Of a DNA stretch of 64,000 nucleotides, positions 51,101-64,000 are shown in pieces. The notes under the pieces were generated by a model. The model did not search any database. It worked only from the letters and a program-made list of their open reading frames with translations, and was not told the origin of the DNA. The position numbers and the translations under genes were made by a program. How positions within the stretch are numbered: the stretch's first letter is position 1; each line of letters opens with the position of its first letter. Origin of the DNA: Oryzias latipes (lineage: Eukaryota; Chordata; Actinopteri; Beloniformes; Adrianichthyidae); NCBI RefSeq assembly GCF_002234675.1, contig NC_019871.2, positions 17,936,933-18,000,932 of the forward strand, written 5' to 3'.

Positions 51101-53471
51101 CCTGAGAAGCTCCTGATGGAACCCAGAACAGGCCATGCAGGTTAAAAAAAAATGAGTGAAGTCCAATGTTGGATCTCCAGACACATGAAATCCCATTTAC
51201 AGTTAGAAGTCCTGTTCTCTGGCAAAAACATGAAAACTGATCGTTGTTCTAGTTCATCCTCAGATCCCAGATGATCGTTCACACAACGCTCATCTGAGCT
51301 CCACGTTGATCTTCACATTTCCACAGAGGAAATACTGTGAGCGCAAGGATGGGATCATCACCGGACGCCATCACGCTGACCCTCCCCACTCACCTTTTTC
51401 TTCTCCCCACATGGCGTAGAAGTCTCTGTCGGGGTTGTTGTTGGCCTCCGCCTTCTTCACCGTCTTCTCTGCGGGCCGCCTGCTCAGCAGACGTCTCTGT
51501 CGCCGTGGTAACACACCTTTAGCCGCCAGCTGCTCTGCCTTCTGTGCGATCCGGCGGAGCTTCTTGGCGTTTGGCTGCTGGTAGGCCGTCACGCTGATGG
51601 TCAGAGGACAAGGTCATTTACTGTACCGAGAGACAAGCGATGCTACAGACGAAGTGATGGAATGAAGACGTTATGGGGTGAAGATGTGAAGGGGTCATGA
51701 TGCAACAGGGATTCTAGTGTCTTCTGTATCTTGAAGTCCTCAGAGTTTTCAGCAGTTCCGGTCCTCTGAGCTCCTGATCCTTTTCCATGAAAAGACTGCA
51801 TAGGTTCTTGCTGCACACAGGTGTTCCCACGTTGGATCAACAGGTCCAATCAGTAGATTTAATTACTAGTCAAATCTACTCTAATCAATTCCTTCCCTCG
51901 TGGAAACTCAACCGTATTGTTTGACCCGACTTGTCCACCATAGTTAAGGTCAAACCAAAACCTTTAGCATTGTTTCTTCTCAGTTTCATTTGCATGTTCA
52001 TGGGACCAAGATCCTAAAGCTTCAGACACCAAACTTACCGTACTCTCGTAGGGCTACAAATATTTTTGGAGAAAATCCCTTCAATTTTCAAATAATTTTT
52101 CATGTGAATATGGATCATAAATAATCAAAAAGACCAATGCTACGGTTTCCAAACTCTCTCACATAACTAGTTATCACCTATTCTTACTAGTTAATTTTTT
52201 TCCAGTTAATAGTTGCACTGTTTTTATTTGATTTTTGAAGCTACTTCACATAAGAGCTCTGTTTAAGTATTAAATTATAAAAGGTGTATTAAAAACATAG
52301 GGAGCAACCTGGATTTATAACAATTTTTCATCTTTTACAAAAGTATCAGATCAGTACTGATCTAACGTAAAGTAGTCTGATCTAGTGTAATCTAGTCTGA
52401 TCTAGTGTAGTCCTGATCCACTGTCTATACAGGGTAAATTGGCAGGAACATCATGGTTTATCTTCAGCTTTAACACCAGGTGAGCATACTCACTTTTTAG
52501 GGGCCGGAACCATGGAGTCGTGCTGAAGGATCAGGTCTATCCTAAGAGGGCGCTGAACTCTTCGTTTCCCCTTTTCCGCTTTGACGGGTTCTGCTTCTGC
52601 ACACAGGAACGCGACCAACAAAACCATCAACACCTTCAGTCGGCTGAGAAGCAGAAATTGGATCATCCTGGAGTATGCAAACAAACCTTTACCTTCATTT
52701 CCAGCTTTATCCGTCTGACCAACGTCCAAAAAGAACAAGCTGTCATCTGGCTTCTCAGACAGTAGACCCCTGAAACACCAAACATGAACAAGAACCTTCA
52801 CAACTAAACCAACAAAACAAACGTCTCGTTGTAGTACAAGAACAGTATCGAAGGCCAAAGAGAAGCTCCATGGATGCAGTGAACGAAGATACGTTTCTGT
52901 GGGGACCCCTTTAAGAGACAGCTGGAAGCAAACAAGTGGCCCGAATGATGTTCTATAACAGAAGATCTCTAAAAATGTCATCTGGACTGTGCTTTGTCAG
53001 AGTTAATAATCCAAGAGGTTTCTGCTGTGGAACCATCCTGGATGAGTGAGGCTCTGTACAGAAGTTCTCAACATTTTGGATCATCAATGACGCCCCAGAG
53101 TCACGTGAAACCGTGTATTTCGTTAACGTATTGATCCATGGATTCTAATAGAAGCAAACAGGAAAGTTACTTCGAAGATTTGCCAGGAATCACGTGCTTT
53201 CGGTACAAATAAAACGAACCCTTCGACAGAGTGAGACTTCTTGCTCCACGGACACACACACTCACCCTGTCGTCCTCTCCTGATGTCTGATGTCTTCCAA
53301 AAAGTCCTCCACGTCATGGATGTCACTGTGTCTGTTCCAGTTTTTTTTCTTGTTCTTGTTGACGCGTTTTCTTCGGCTGCTGACCAGCTCCGAGGGCTTG
53401 ACGTTAGATTTCAAGCCTAAAAAACCGGGCTGAGAAACCGCGACACGTTTCAGCCTCCTGGCAGCCGCCAT
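48138..53471 (-). CDS. nop53: NOP53 (GLTSCR2) ribosome biogenesis factor
   Basis: Twelve coding exons on the minus strand: 53266-53471, 52693-52769, 52494-52596, 51394-51593, 50911-50966, 50743-50838, 50064-50165, 49822-49986, 49422-49597, 48630-48696, 48278-48354 and 48138-48198. All junctions are GT/AG and in phase; the sum is 1386 nt, or 461 residues (human 478). Landmarks: [25 protein letters not shown] at residues 80-86 (the arch-interacting LFxxD motif that recruits MTR4 and the exosome), [28 protein letters not shown], an acidic stretch near residue 290, a Gln/Arg/Lys-rich coiled coil, and the C-terminal [13 protein letters not shown]. Known role: nucleolar 60S maturation and ITS2 processing; also reported as a p53/PTEN regulator in mammals. 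It sits head to head with the first H3.3 gene. Confidence 0.96.
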
Positions 53472-53475
53472 TTTG
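53460..53475 (-). promoter_or_regulatory. TISU/YY1-like element over the nop53 start codon
   Basis: The minus strand around the ATG reads CAAAATGGCGGCTGCC. It matches the TISU consensus SAASATGGCGGC at all but one position, and its core is also a YY1 site. Such elements act both in transcription and in initiation on very short 5' UTRs of housekeeping genes. Confidence 0.45.
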
Positions 53476-54027
53476 AAAGGACTGGGACGAAGAGGGGAGG
53501 AGGGGGGGAGGAAACAAGAATTCTTCTTCTGCTCTGAGGGCGTTGGAAATGTCGCCACCTGCAGGAATAGATGCAGAACAGCACAATAGGAAGAACGAGT
53601 GCTTTTTCTTTCTTTCTTTTTTAAAACATGTTTTGGCAAATTATTATTATTATTATACATTGTAAAGTTGATGTTTTGGAAGTCTGAATATAAACAAAAT
53701 TTGGTTAAATGTAATTGAACTAGAATGTCATTGTAGGTATAACTGATATTATAAACTAACTAAATAAAAGTTTGTTTTTTAACAAAAAAACGAATTGTGA
53801 ATTCCGGTCAAATGCTGGAATTCACTTTCTTAAAAATACTTTTGAGTAAAGTCATTGTCACATTAGTGCTACTGCCTTATTTTTCTGTGTTTACATTTAC
53901 ATTTTTTTAAACAAATGTTTCAAATAACAAAAGGGTTTTAACAAAGCATTACAAAATAAACACGTTTTTCCTCTTCAAAATGGTTTCAGATGGATTTCTA
54001 AAGTTACAGCTGGTGTTTATGTTTGTG

Positions 54028-54046
54028 CCCAGTGCATGATGGGAAA
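54028..54046 (-). promoter_or_regulatory. ZNF143/Staf-like site upstream of the first H3.3 gene
   Basis: The minus strand reads TTCCCATCATGCACTGGGC, close to the ZNF143 consensus YYCCCANNATGCAYYG. It lies between nop53 and the first H3.3 gene, where a shared promoter would be expected. A similar site precedes the second H3.3 gene at 58228-58245. Confidence 0.4.
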
Positions 54047-54059
54047 CGTGTTTCCAGTT

Positions 54060-54182
54060 GCTGGTCTATGTTCATTTTCTTTTTTTCCTGCCCTCCTTCA
54101 TTTTAAGCTGAGGACAACGCGTCGCAGACAGGAACAGTAAAATTCTATTTTCCAGCGAAAATCTTTCAGTAAGTTTTCAAAG
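54060..54182 (+). other. Probable 5' non-coding exon of the first H3.3 gene
   Basis: A good donor, AAG followed by GTAAGTAT at 54183, ends a stretch without ATG-led coding and lies 1.1 kb before the coding exon. Vertebrate H3.3 genes normally have a 5' UTR exon spliced to an acceptor just before the ATG, here CTCTGCAG ending at 55307. The exon start is not determined. Confidence 0.35.
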
Positions 54183-55141
54183 GTAAGTATAACTATTAAA
54201 ACAAAACATCACAGTATTTATTATTGTATTGTTCTGTCGAATAGATGTTATAGTGTGGTAGATTTTCGATCAAAAAGCGAACGCTGAGCAGTTGAGCTGT
54301 TTTCCGAGTCGGAGCGAGAGACCAGAAGGACTTATCATCTGCTCGGACTACATTCGAAAATGCGCCAAAAGTGAGGGACCATCTGACAAAAATGTGTTCA
54401 TCAATCGATCCCCTGACATGTACAGAACAATCCTAAATTCACATTTTCCATTTGTAAGCGCCGGTGTTTCTGTAATTTTGTCGTTTTTCTCATCTCGCCC
54501 TTCGCTCGCTACAACGATTTTTTTCCCCTTCCCGTTTACATTCTTCAAGCCAGAAGCCAGCCATCATCTGGCGAGACGCTCGTTTACTAACACCGCACAG
54601 CAGACGTGGGCGGAGTCGCTTGGTTTTCCCTAAAAATAGCGCATTATAGTTGAATATAGCTAAACACGTGGACAACTGGGTAGTCCTTTCAGAGAATCGA
54701 ACTAACCCATGTCGAATACAAGAAGGGTGGGGGTTTTAAATATATCGGCTCGTGATTGGAGGAGAGGCTTACATGGTCCCGCCCTGTGGATGGGTGTAGA
54801 GATGCTAATTGGTTAGTGGAGGAAGAGCTCCTTTACGATTGGATTTCTTGTTTGTCATTTATATAAAGCAATTACATAATCTTATAGTGCACTATTAAAA
54901 AGAATTTAAAACTGAAGTTAAAAATATATATATTTTCGTTTATAATTTGTGCCTTGTTTTTATATTTTTTTGCATTGTATTTTTTTATGGTGTTGACATT
55001 AGGACCCTAAGTGTTTAATAAAACTATTCTATCTCAGAATGTTAAAGTTTGACCTGCATGAATTAGGATTCTGTGTTATATGAATGTTATGGCTGCATTT
55101 CTTTAAGGCAATTGAAGTAAAACACATTGATGTCATATAAA

Positions 55142-55266
55142 AAATGGATGTCCTAACAGAGGACATGAAGTTGGCGAATGTTAGGGTAGAAGATGTCCAT
55201 GATAGAGTGAGGTGAAAAAAGATGATTCGCAGTGGCGACCCCGGATGGGAAAAGCCGAAAGAGAAA
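55142..55266 (+). mobile_element. RTE LINE 3' fragment with 28-bp target-site duplication
   Basis: The 28-base sequence GAAGTAAAACACATTGATGT plus CATATAAA occurs at 55114-55141 and again at 55267-55294. Between them lie 125 bases whose translation VLTEDMKLANVRVEDVHDR and tail GTGGCGACCCCGGATGGG then GCCGAAAG belong to the 3' end of an RTE-type LINE. This is a textbook 5'-truncated retrotransposition into the 5' UTR intron of H3.3, ending 33 bases before the start of the 5' UTR part of the coding exon. Confidence 0.75.
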
Positions 55267-55311
55267 GAAGTAAAACACATTGATGTCATATAAACCTTTC
55301 TCTGCAGGTGA

Positions 55312-55891
<580 letters not shown>

Positions 55892-56573
55892 GAGAATCCC
55901 CGCGTCATGATACGCTTCTTTACTTGTTTCTTCTTCTGCTTCCTTTTACACTCAGTAGTTTGGTTTGAGGTTCTACAAATATATCATATCATTGTGATGA
56001 CCGTCAATGTCCAATCATGTCTTCTTTGGTGCTACTAGAAGCAGATTCTGAATAGCAGTTTATTCTTCTATGTTCAGACTTTGAATGATAGAGCCACTCA
56101 GCAGTTTTACTGAGGACACAGCAATACCTTGTTACCATAGTAACTGGGGTGTTTCTGCAGGCAACAATTCTCTCTAATTTGAAATGGGAATAGGAAGTAG
56201 AGTAAAGATCGAAGTTTTCATTTAGGGAATAGCATGTACTTTGACATAAGTTTCAGTTTTTTTTTTCTTAGACATTAGTTGTAAAAGTACTGCGATTTCT
56301 GTTTTTTTCTGTCTGTATTGTTATTTCTACTGTTGATGTTGATTGTTTCAAAGAGCAGAAGCTTGATTCTAGTTGTCATTGAGAAATAACTGCATGGTTT
56401 GACAGACTAAAAGCGGCGTATATGTAGCAGACCTGTGTGATCCTGTTTTCATTTTTCAGCCAGGTGGTGTTTTTGTTCTTCTCTCAGGTTGATATGATAA
56501 TCCTTTTTTTTTTCTACTGTTTTATGTTTTTAGTCATTTTTAAGAGGAAATTCTTGTACTCACATTCAAGCAT

Positions 56574-56579
56574 AATAAA
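56574..56579 (+). promoter_or_regulatory. Poly(A) signal, first H3.3 gene
   Basis: AATAAA about 680 bases after the stop codon. H3.3 messages are polyadenylated with long AT-rich 3' UTRs, as seen here. Confidence 0.6.
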
Positions 56580-58225
56580 AGTGATTTTTGTGGTTGAAAG
56601 CTTCAAATTGACAGTTTTTATTTTTTAACAGCTGTTTTTTTCCCCCCCAGCTAACTTGTTCAGATGTTCAGCAGCCCCAGATGGTGAGAGGAAATGAGCC
56701 CCGAATGTTAAGAATAGGGCATGTCATGGAAACACATGTACTCATAATCAGTCAAATTCATGTGGAAACAAAGAACGGGTGAAAATGAAACCTGGAGTTG
56801 AATACTGAAAGTTGAATACTTTTTATGACATCAGTAATGTTGCTTAATCCAGGAAGCAGATATTTGGTAGTGAAATATGATGAATCATGAACCCAGACAG
56901 GCAGGGAGGACTGCTTCACAGCATGAAAGGCTTTCCAACACAACTTCAGCAGGTTTCGTGTCCAAAAACCACACAAACTAATATGTCCAAAAACTTGAAT
57001 CCACCCTGCATTGAATGAACCTGATGAGTAGACAAGGGGAGGGGACTTATTACTTTAAGGCAGTTTGAGAGCATAAAAGTCTGCTGCACAGTTTCACGGC
57101 GATGCTCTCTAAATCAACCTGATGTGGCCTTGATATCAGATTATTCTGTCCCATGGAACAAAATCCCATGAAGTTCCAGTAGGGGTTAGGGTGCCAAAAA
57201 AATAAATTAAACGTTTTTTATTAAAGTAGGCTTCCTTTGAGGGTGATGCCTTCAAAAGCCGCACAGCATCAGTTCTTCAGTACTCCTGAATTTCCTCATA
57301 TGCTACTTCCTATTTGAACTTCCAGATCTTTGTGGATTTATGGATCCTCTGTTAAACTTAAAACTTTATTTAAAAAAAATTAATATGTTCAAATATAGAT
57401 TTTAATGGTTATTCTGAGATTAGGTTTGGTTTCCTCTCAGCAGCTTCCCATCTGATACTCTGGCCCATACAATAACCTTACCAACCTTTAGAGAAGGGTT
57501 TCTGAAGGAGCAGCACCAGTTTGAAAGTATTTTAAATATTTACCCCTCCAAATAGACTTATGGTGCAGTTAAATTTAACTTCGTTGGTTTAAGAACGAAG
57601 AATTAAAAAGGATTTTTGTCATCATATGACCCAGTTTTTCTGTAAAAGTTGTGCTCCTGCAGGTCTCTTAGATTGGTCTTGGAATGAACTAACCCACAGG
57701 CAATGCAGGAGTGTTTTGAATCACTTCTGCATTCTGGGGAGAGGGATGTTACATTACATCAGAATTGAGTTTATCTACGATACACATAATTGAAGAAGTG
57801 CTGTTTATGTGCTTCTGGTGGTCTGTGGGGCCTGCTGGGGGCATGTGCATAGAACCACCTTTATCTCTTAAAGCCAGCTGGTATGGGATAAAGTTAGGGG
57901 TTATGGATGATAACCCAGTTGTCCGTGAAGGTAAAGCTCTCTGTAAATAAATAAATTTAAAAAAATGTTTTATTTGCAAGTCCACATTTTTGTACCATCT
58001 CCTTCACCATACAGAATGTTTATAAATTATAACTACAGCTGCAAACCGTCTCCAGCTGGAGAAAAACAGTCAAAAAACGGACGAAAACATCAAATATTGC
58101 TTTTTCCAGTTAAATTATTTTCTAACTTGATGACCGTTTCACTAACATGTTTGATAACAGCGGTTGAAACGGTCCTTATCCAGCAGCGTCATACTTATCG
58201 AAGTGTTATCGGTAAACCCGATGAG
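56580..58225. other. Intergenic spacer between the two H3.3 genes
   Basis: AT-rich sequence between the poly(A) site of copy 1 and the promoter of copy 2. No gene, repeat family or splice chain was recognised. Confidence 0.5.
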
Positions 58226-58227
58226 TA

Positions 58228-58245
58228 CTGTTGCATTGTGGGATA
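58228..58245 (-). promoter_or_regulatory. ZNF143/Staf-like site upstream of the second H3.3 gene
   Basis: The minus strand reads ATCCCACAATGCAACAG, again near YYCCCANNATGCA. About 25 bases later a GCGGCCATTTT word resembles a YY1 site. Confidence 0.35.
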
Positions 58246-58339
58246 CATGATTGACGCGGCGGCCATTTTCCCGCTGATCGCCTGTTTCCATTGTAGAAAG
58301 GAGGAACAAAATAGAGACGCGCCGCTCACTGTATCCCCG
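58240..58339 (+). other. Probable 5' non-coding exon of the second H3.3 gene
   Basis: A GC-rich, CpG-containing stretch ends at CCCCG followed by donor GTAAGG (58340). It would splice to CTCTGCAG ending at 59354, 16 bases before the ATG. Its sequence is unrelated to the 5' exon of the first copy. A TATAAAAAT word with an ATTGG box at 58799-58822 lies in the following intron and could be an alternative promoter. Confidence 0.35.
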
Positions 58340-59358
58340 GTAAGGCTCCTCACTTGGCTTATAATACGTTTAAATTGACATAAAAATGTTTTTGTGTGTA
58401 AATAATTACATTTAAATTAAACATTATTTTGTTTTTCCACACGGGGGTAACAACAAAAAGAGAAAGTCGAAGCGGCGGTGAAACGCCGTCTTCCTGCCCG
58501 CCGTTCTGATCATGCGGAATTCTCTTTCAAATTATGCGCCCGTTCTTCAACTCGGTTCTACGCAGCCGTTAGCGCTCTTTTCGCCCCCTAATGGGGTTCT
58601 ACTCAGTCCTGAAAACCTTCTCCGTGTGATTGTTTTATCGAAAAGAATCACAGAAGAGCCATTATTCCGTAAATGAAACTAATTCAAGCAGCGCTTCTGC
58701 CCTGATTCTTTATCCCGATTGCCCATCAAACCGCCGCCATCATCACAGCGAAGTGGGCGGGTCCAGCGATGGTGGGGTTGAGTTGTTGATCCCGCCTACT
58801 ATAAAAATCCGACATCCTTATTGGCTGCTCGTTTATTGTTTGGTTTGGGGTTTAGTGTACTGACCAATAATAGCTCAGTAATATATTTGCCGTTTGTCAT
58901 GTTATTTTTTCTTTCTTTACTTTTTGAAAAGTTTATCTCCTTCATCCGGGATGGATCCAAAGCAGAACAAGTTTTAATAACTTCGTCTGGTCTTTGTTTG
59001 AGGACTATAATTAACCCTTAATTTGAAATTATTTCTCAAATCAGATTCCTAATATTTTAATTTAGTTTTTTTTATATATGTAAAAAAATGCTTCTTGAGA
59101 GTGTATGAATTGAACCTTTGTGTCCATATTTATTCCATCAAATGTATGTCAAAGTAACATTTATTAGCTAAGTGTTGCTAGTTGAAATTCATGTTCAGCT
59201 CATCTTATAGACACTAAGCTGGGAGCTAATGCCCCCCTGCTTTGCACTCAGCTTTGATGGGTTAGATGGGAGAGGGGGAAACCACTAAATGTTTGTCTGG
59301 AACTGCAGATTTTTAATTTATTTTCGATTTGTTTCCCCCTGATGACCTCTGCAGGTGA

Positions 59359-60886
<1,528 letters not shown>

Positions 60887-61869
60887 GCACTGTCGTGGTT
60901 TTTCCTTTCTTTCCCTCACCTTTCTATCCATCCGTCCCCCCCACCCCCGCCCCTGTTCTGGTAGTGTGTAGAGAAAAGCTGATTCTATTATCATTAAATT
61001 ATATAGACATGTTTTCTTGGTGCAGCATCGCCTCTCATCTGGTGCATGAACCCACTCTACGGTGAGGAGACCTCTGTTTTTGGACCGCGTTTGTTGGAAG
61101 AATGTTTGGATGACGCCCATGTCAGGGGTCAAAGAGGAGGGAAGGGAGGGGGTTTCTTCTGCTAGGGGGAGGTCTGCTCTGCAGCAGGGTGCTGCGTGTG
61201 TCTGCATGAGCATAGAGCAAACCGACCATTTACTCTTCTGTTCACATCATGTTCACACCGATTTTTATTTGTTCCTGTTTGATATAAATTCACACACGTG
61301 AACTTCAGTCTATCCATTAACAACAGAAACGGGGAGGAGCTTAAACCACCACCGCACAGAACCGCAGGGGTGGGGGGCATTTTCTACTCACATCTGATGC
61401 CTTGGACGGATTCTGACACCCGAGTACCAGTACTGGTTCTGACAGCAGAGTAGAAACCTGTTTTCCAAGTGGTTCCAACCATCATGGAAGCCTCGAGGCT
61501 TCGCCATCACAGACTTTTATAGCCGAGACTTGCAGGACCTTTTTTACTGCAGAGGTCCGTTAACATTCTTAAAGTCTTGAACTGAGGTAATTTTTTTAAA
61601 GAGACATGGGCTAAATGGATAAAGCATTTTAAATTGGTGTCCAGGATTCAATAACATACATCATGCATGTATGTAGACTCCGTGCATCCCCGTCTTCTGT
61701 TCCTCCTTTGAGACCTTTTGAGCATCTGCTTCTCAGGACGACTGTTTAACCTCAAATGCAGCCGTTTCTTTTTTTTCTGTTTGTTTCTTGTACATTTCTT
61801 TTTCTTTTTTTTATTTTAAAGATAATATCTGAAACATTTGTAATTTCCATATTTGTCATATAAAGTGGT

Positions 61870-61875
61870 AATAAA
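61870..61875 (+). promoter_or_regulatory. Poly(A) signal, second H3.3 gene
   Basis: AATAAA about 985 bases after the stop, at the end of a long U-rich 3' UTR (TTTCTTTTTCTTTTTTTTAT). Confidence 0.6.
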
Positions 61876-63067
61876 TGGATGTTACACAACCTGTGGTGCA
61901 GAAGTAAATCCAAACAATACTGGGGTGAGTTATTGTTGATGGTCGACTACATAAAAATAATGTTTTTAAAGGATTTTTTCCTATAGTTGTCACATGTGTT
62001 TCGCCGCTAGATGGCGGCAGAGTTTCAATGTGGACCTGTTGACAGGATCCAGTGGTCTTTCATTTGGTTTTCTTTGTGTTTGAATGGTTCTACAAACAGT
62101 TGTGGTCCAAAAAGCAGACCAATGGGAGCTGACATGAAGAACCTTCATCACCATCATGGAAAACATCTTCACCTGTTAGAAGTTCAAATGAAACGCTCAC
62201 ACCGACAGTCCTCTGGCACGGCACACGCTTTGTAACACCAAGACAAACCGTATACAGTAAATCGATGACGTCCACGCATGCTGGGACTTTCTGTCAGGAC
62301 TGCGCATTTGTGCATGTTCTCTCATGCGTGTGTGTCAGAAACACTCCCAGCAAATAACTGCAGGGTGTAATTACAGGCGGGGAAAATGTGCACGCAGCGC
62401 CACCAAGTGGCTGGAATAGTGGACAGGAACACGTGTGCATATAAACTGGAAACACTGGAAGTCAAAATGGGAAACACTTCCGAAGGTGGTTGAGAATGAG
62501 AGAGCAGACACCCTGTGGGACTTCCAGATCCAGACTGACAGGATGGTAATGGGGAACCAACCAGAAATTGTAGTGGTGCATAATAAAGAAGAGCCAAGCT
62601 TTTTTAGGTGGATGTGGCAGTGCCAAGTGATGGAAACATCAGGAAGAAGGAGCACAAGAAACTGGAGAAATAGCAATGATTGCCAAGATACTGTGCAGGA
62701 GCTTCAAGCTTCCCAGGTGTCTAGCAGAGGAGAAGTTTGGTGTTTTTACTGTTTGATTCAGGGTCAGTGTATTTTCCCATTAAAATAGTAGTTTTAAACA
62801 CACTATATGGGGTCTGTAGGAGTGAAGACTACCTCACATGAGTGATGGTTTCAGCCGTCACACCCTTCAAAGAAGCCACTCACACAGGTAATTCAAGATG
62901 ACGTTGGTGTTTGGATCCAAATCTAAACCATCATCAGGATTACAATAAAAATGTTTCTTTCAAGGTTTTTTGAAGTTTAAAAACTATAGTTTCTCATATT
63001 TTAACAGAAAATAAAGTCTTAAAGTAAATTCTGTAAGCATTTGTTATCGATTTTCTTTATGGAGGAT

Positions 63068-63090
63068 CCCCCCCCCCCCCCCCCCCCCCC
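63068..63090 (+). repeat. 23-base poly-C tract
   Basis: Homopolymer C run in AT-rich surroundings. Confidence 0.9.
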
Positions 63091-63699
63091 ATATTTTAAG
63101 GCAGTATCTCGTGAGATTGCAGCCACAGATTACCAGAACACTCTCCTAATTGATGTCTATGTAATGGACTCTGGCCGTCCAGAGAGGTAGATGCCCCCCA
63201 CCCCCCACCCCCATTGTGTGCCATTGTCTTTGTGTGTGTGTGTGTACTCAGTGTGTTCACCTTCAGCGCTCCATCTGCAGTGCTCCGGGGATTACAGCCA
63301 ATCTGTCTGTCTGCAGCTCAAAGTGCTGACCGGCAGAGCAGCACCAGATTAACACAGTGCTGGGATTGGGGTGGGTGGGTGGGTGACGGGTGGAGCCGGG
63401 GACATGGATGCTGGAGAGGACAGAGATGTGTATGTATAATGGGGGGTGGGGAGGGGCAGAATGAGACATACGCCTATAGATTAACACAACTGGTATGTCT
63501 CGAAATGAGGGGGAGGAAGGGGGGTTCACAGAGGCAACAGATGGATGAGGTGAGTGAACGGGGGGTGTTTATACCCATACGATGGACTCAAACGCAGAGT
63601 TCTTCAAAGGTAGAAGAACAAACGAGCTCTTCATCTTCCTGCTTCCTCATCTTCACCCTGGACAATTTGCCGTTCATTGCAGGTCAACCAGACAACCAC

Positions 63700-63840
63700 A
63701 CTTTGGGACAAAAGTGTGGACTGCAGGAGGGAGCCCACACACACACAAGGAGAACATACAAACTCCAAAACAAATATTTGAACCAGGACCTTCTCACTGT
63801 GAGAGCAGGGACTAACCACTACCCCACCATGCGGCCTGCA
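63700..63840 (+). repeat. Diverged partial copy of the 28400-28775 repeat
   Basis: GGAGAACATACAAACTCC, AACCAGGACCTTCTCACTG and ACTAACCACTACCCCACC match the conserved words of the common fish repeat at 28600-28770 with many substitutions. Confidence 0.6.
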
Positions 63841-64000
63841 GCGTGTGTTCAATGTTTTGTGAAGATGGATCTTTTTTGCATGAATGTGGGCAGCAATTAT
63901 ATCAAAACCAAAAGTCATTTCATGTTGAAATAACCAAAAGATACTTAGGTTATGATCCAGATCCCAAATGAGCTCATTAACATCATCTCCACTGAGTGTG

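Larger units (their letters stand above)
61890..64000. other. Right-hand region, no gene recognised
   Basis: Holds a 23-base poly-C tract (63068-63090), a TG microsatellite at 63231-63244 and a diverged copy of the GGAGAACATGCAAACTCC repeat at 63700-63840. ORFs here (one of 239 codons at 63214-63933) run across these repeats and show no recognised domain. Confidence 0.5.

Noticed and set aside
63214-63933. 239-codon plus-strand ORF
   Set aside because: It spans a TG microsatellite, G-rich sequence and a known interspersed repeat; no domain.

Overview
The window looks like one contig of a teleost fish nuclear genome, probably a percomorph such as a medaka-like species; the species is inferred, not proven. 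Reasons: small split vertebrate genes with GT/AG introns, a Cx35/36-type connexin, and many fish-type repeats (RTE and L2 LINE ends, a Harbinger element with TTTATAAATGAGGCCCC ends, a piggyBac MITE, hAT debris, long poly-C tracts). Coding sequence is only a few percent of the window. Exon coordinates were worked out by hand from splice sites, phase continuity and remembered family sequence; no search was run.

Layout from left to right. 1-1875: start of an unrecognised acidic protein gene on the minus strand, running off the left edge. 2630-4328: dmac2 (atp5sl), a mitochondrial complex I assembly factor, minus strand, six coding exons. 4329-23590: about 19 kb with no recognised gene, containing repeats, a GATTTG-type minisatellite, a broken hAT transposase, an RTE scrap and one exon-like orphan ORF. 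23591-42363: a delta-type connexin (Cx35/36 family) on the minus strand in two coding exons separated by a 17.9 kb intron. The intron carries an RTE 3' end, a tRNA-derived SINE, a compound Harbinger element with a perfect 200 bp internal duplication, a 15-bp minisatellite and a piggyBac MITE. 42364-48137: no gene recognised; L2-type and RTE LINE pieces. 48138-53471: nop53 (GLTSCR2 homologue), minus strand, twelve coding exons, with an AATAAA just after the stop. 53472-61880: two histone H3.3 genes in tandem on the plus strand, the first divergent from nop53. 61881-64000: no gene recognised; repeats and a poly-C tract.

The genes do not form a pathway. NOP53 (60S ribosome maturation), H3.3 (replication-independent chromatin) and DMAC2 (complex I assembly) are housekeeping functions; the connexin is of the neuronal electrical-synapse class. 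The most interesting biology is in the H3.3 pair: a 374 bp tract with a single mismatch spans two coding exons and the intron between them, while the flanks are unrelated, which points to gene conversion or a very recent partial duplication. One copy has an RTE insertion with a long target-site duplication 33 bp before a splice acceptor. The other uses a run of 26 C as its polypyrimidine tract. I saw no sign of a wholly new biological system.
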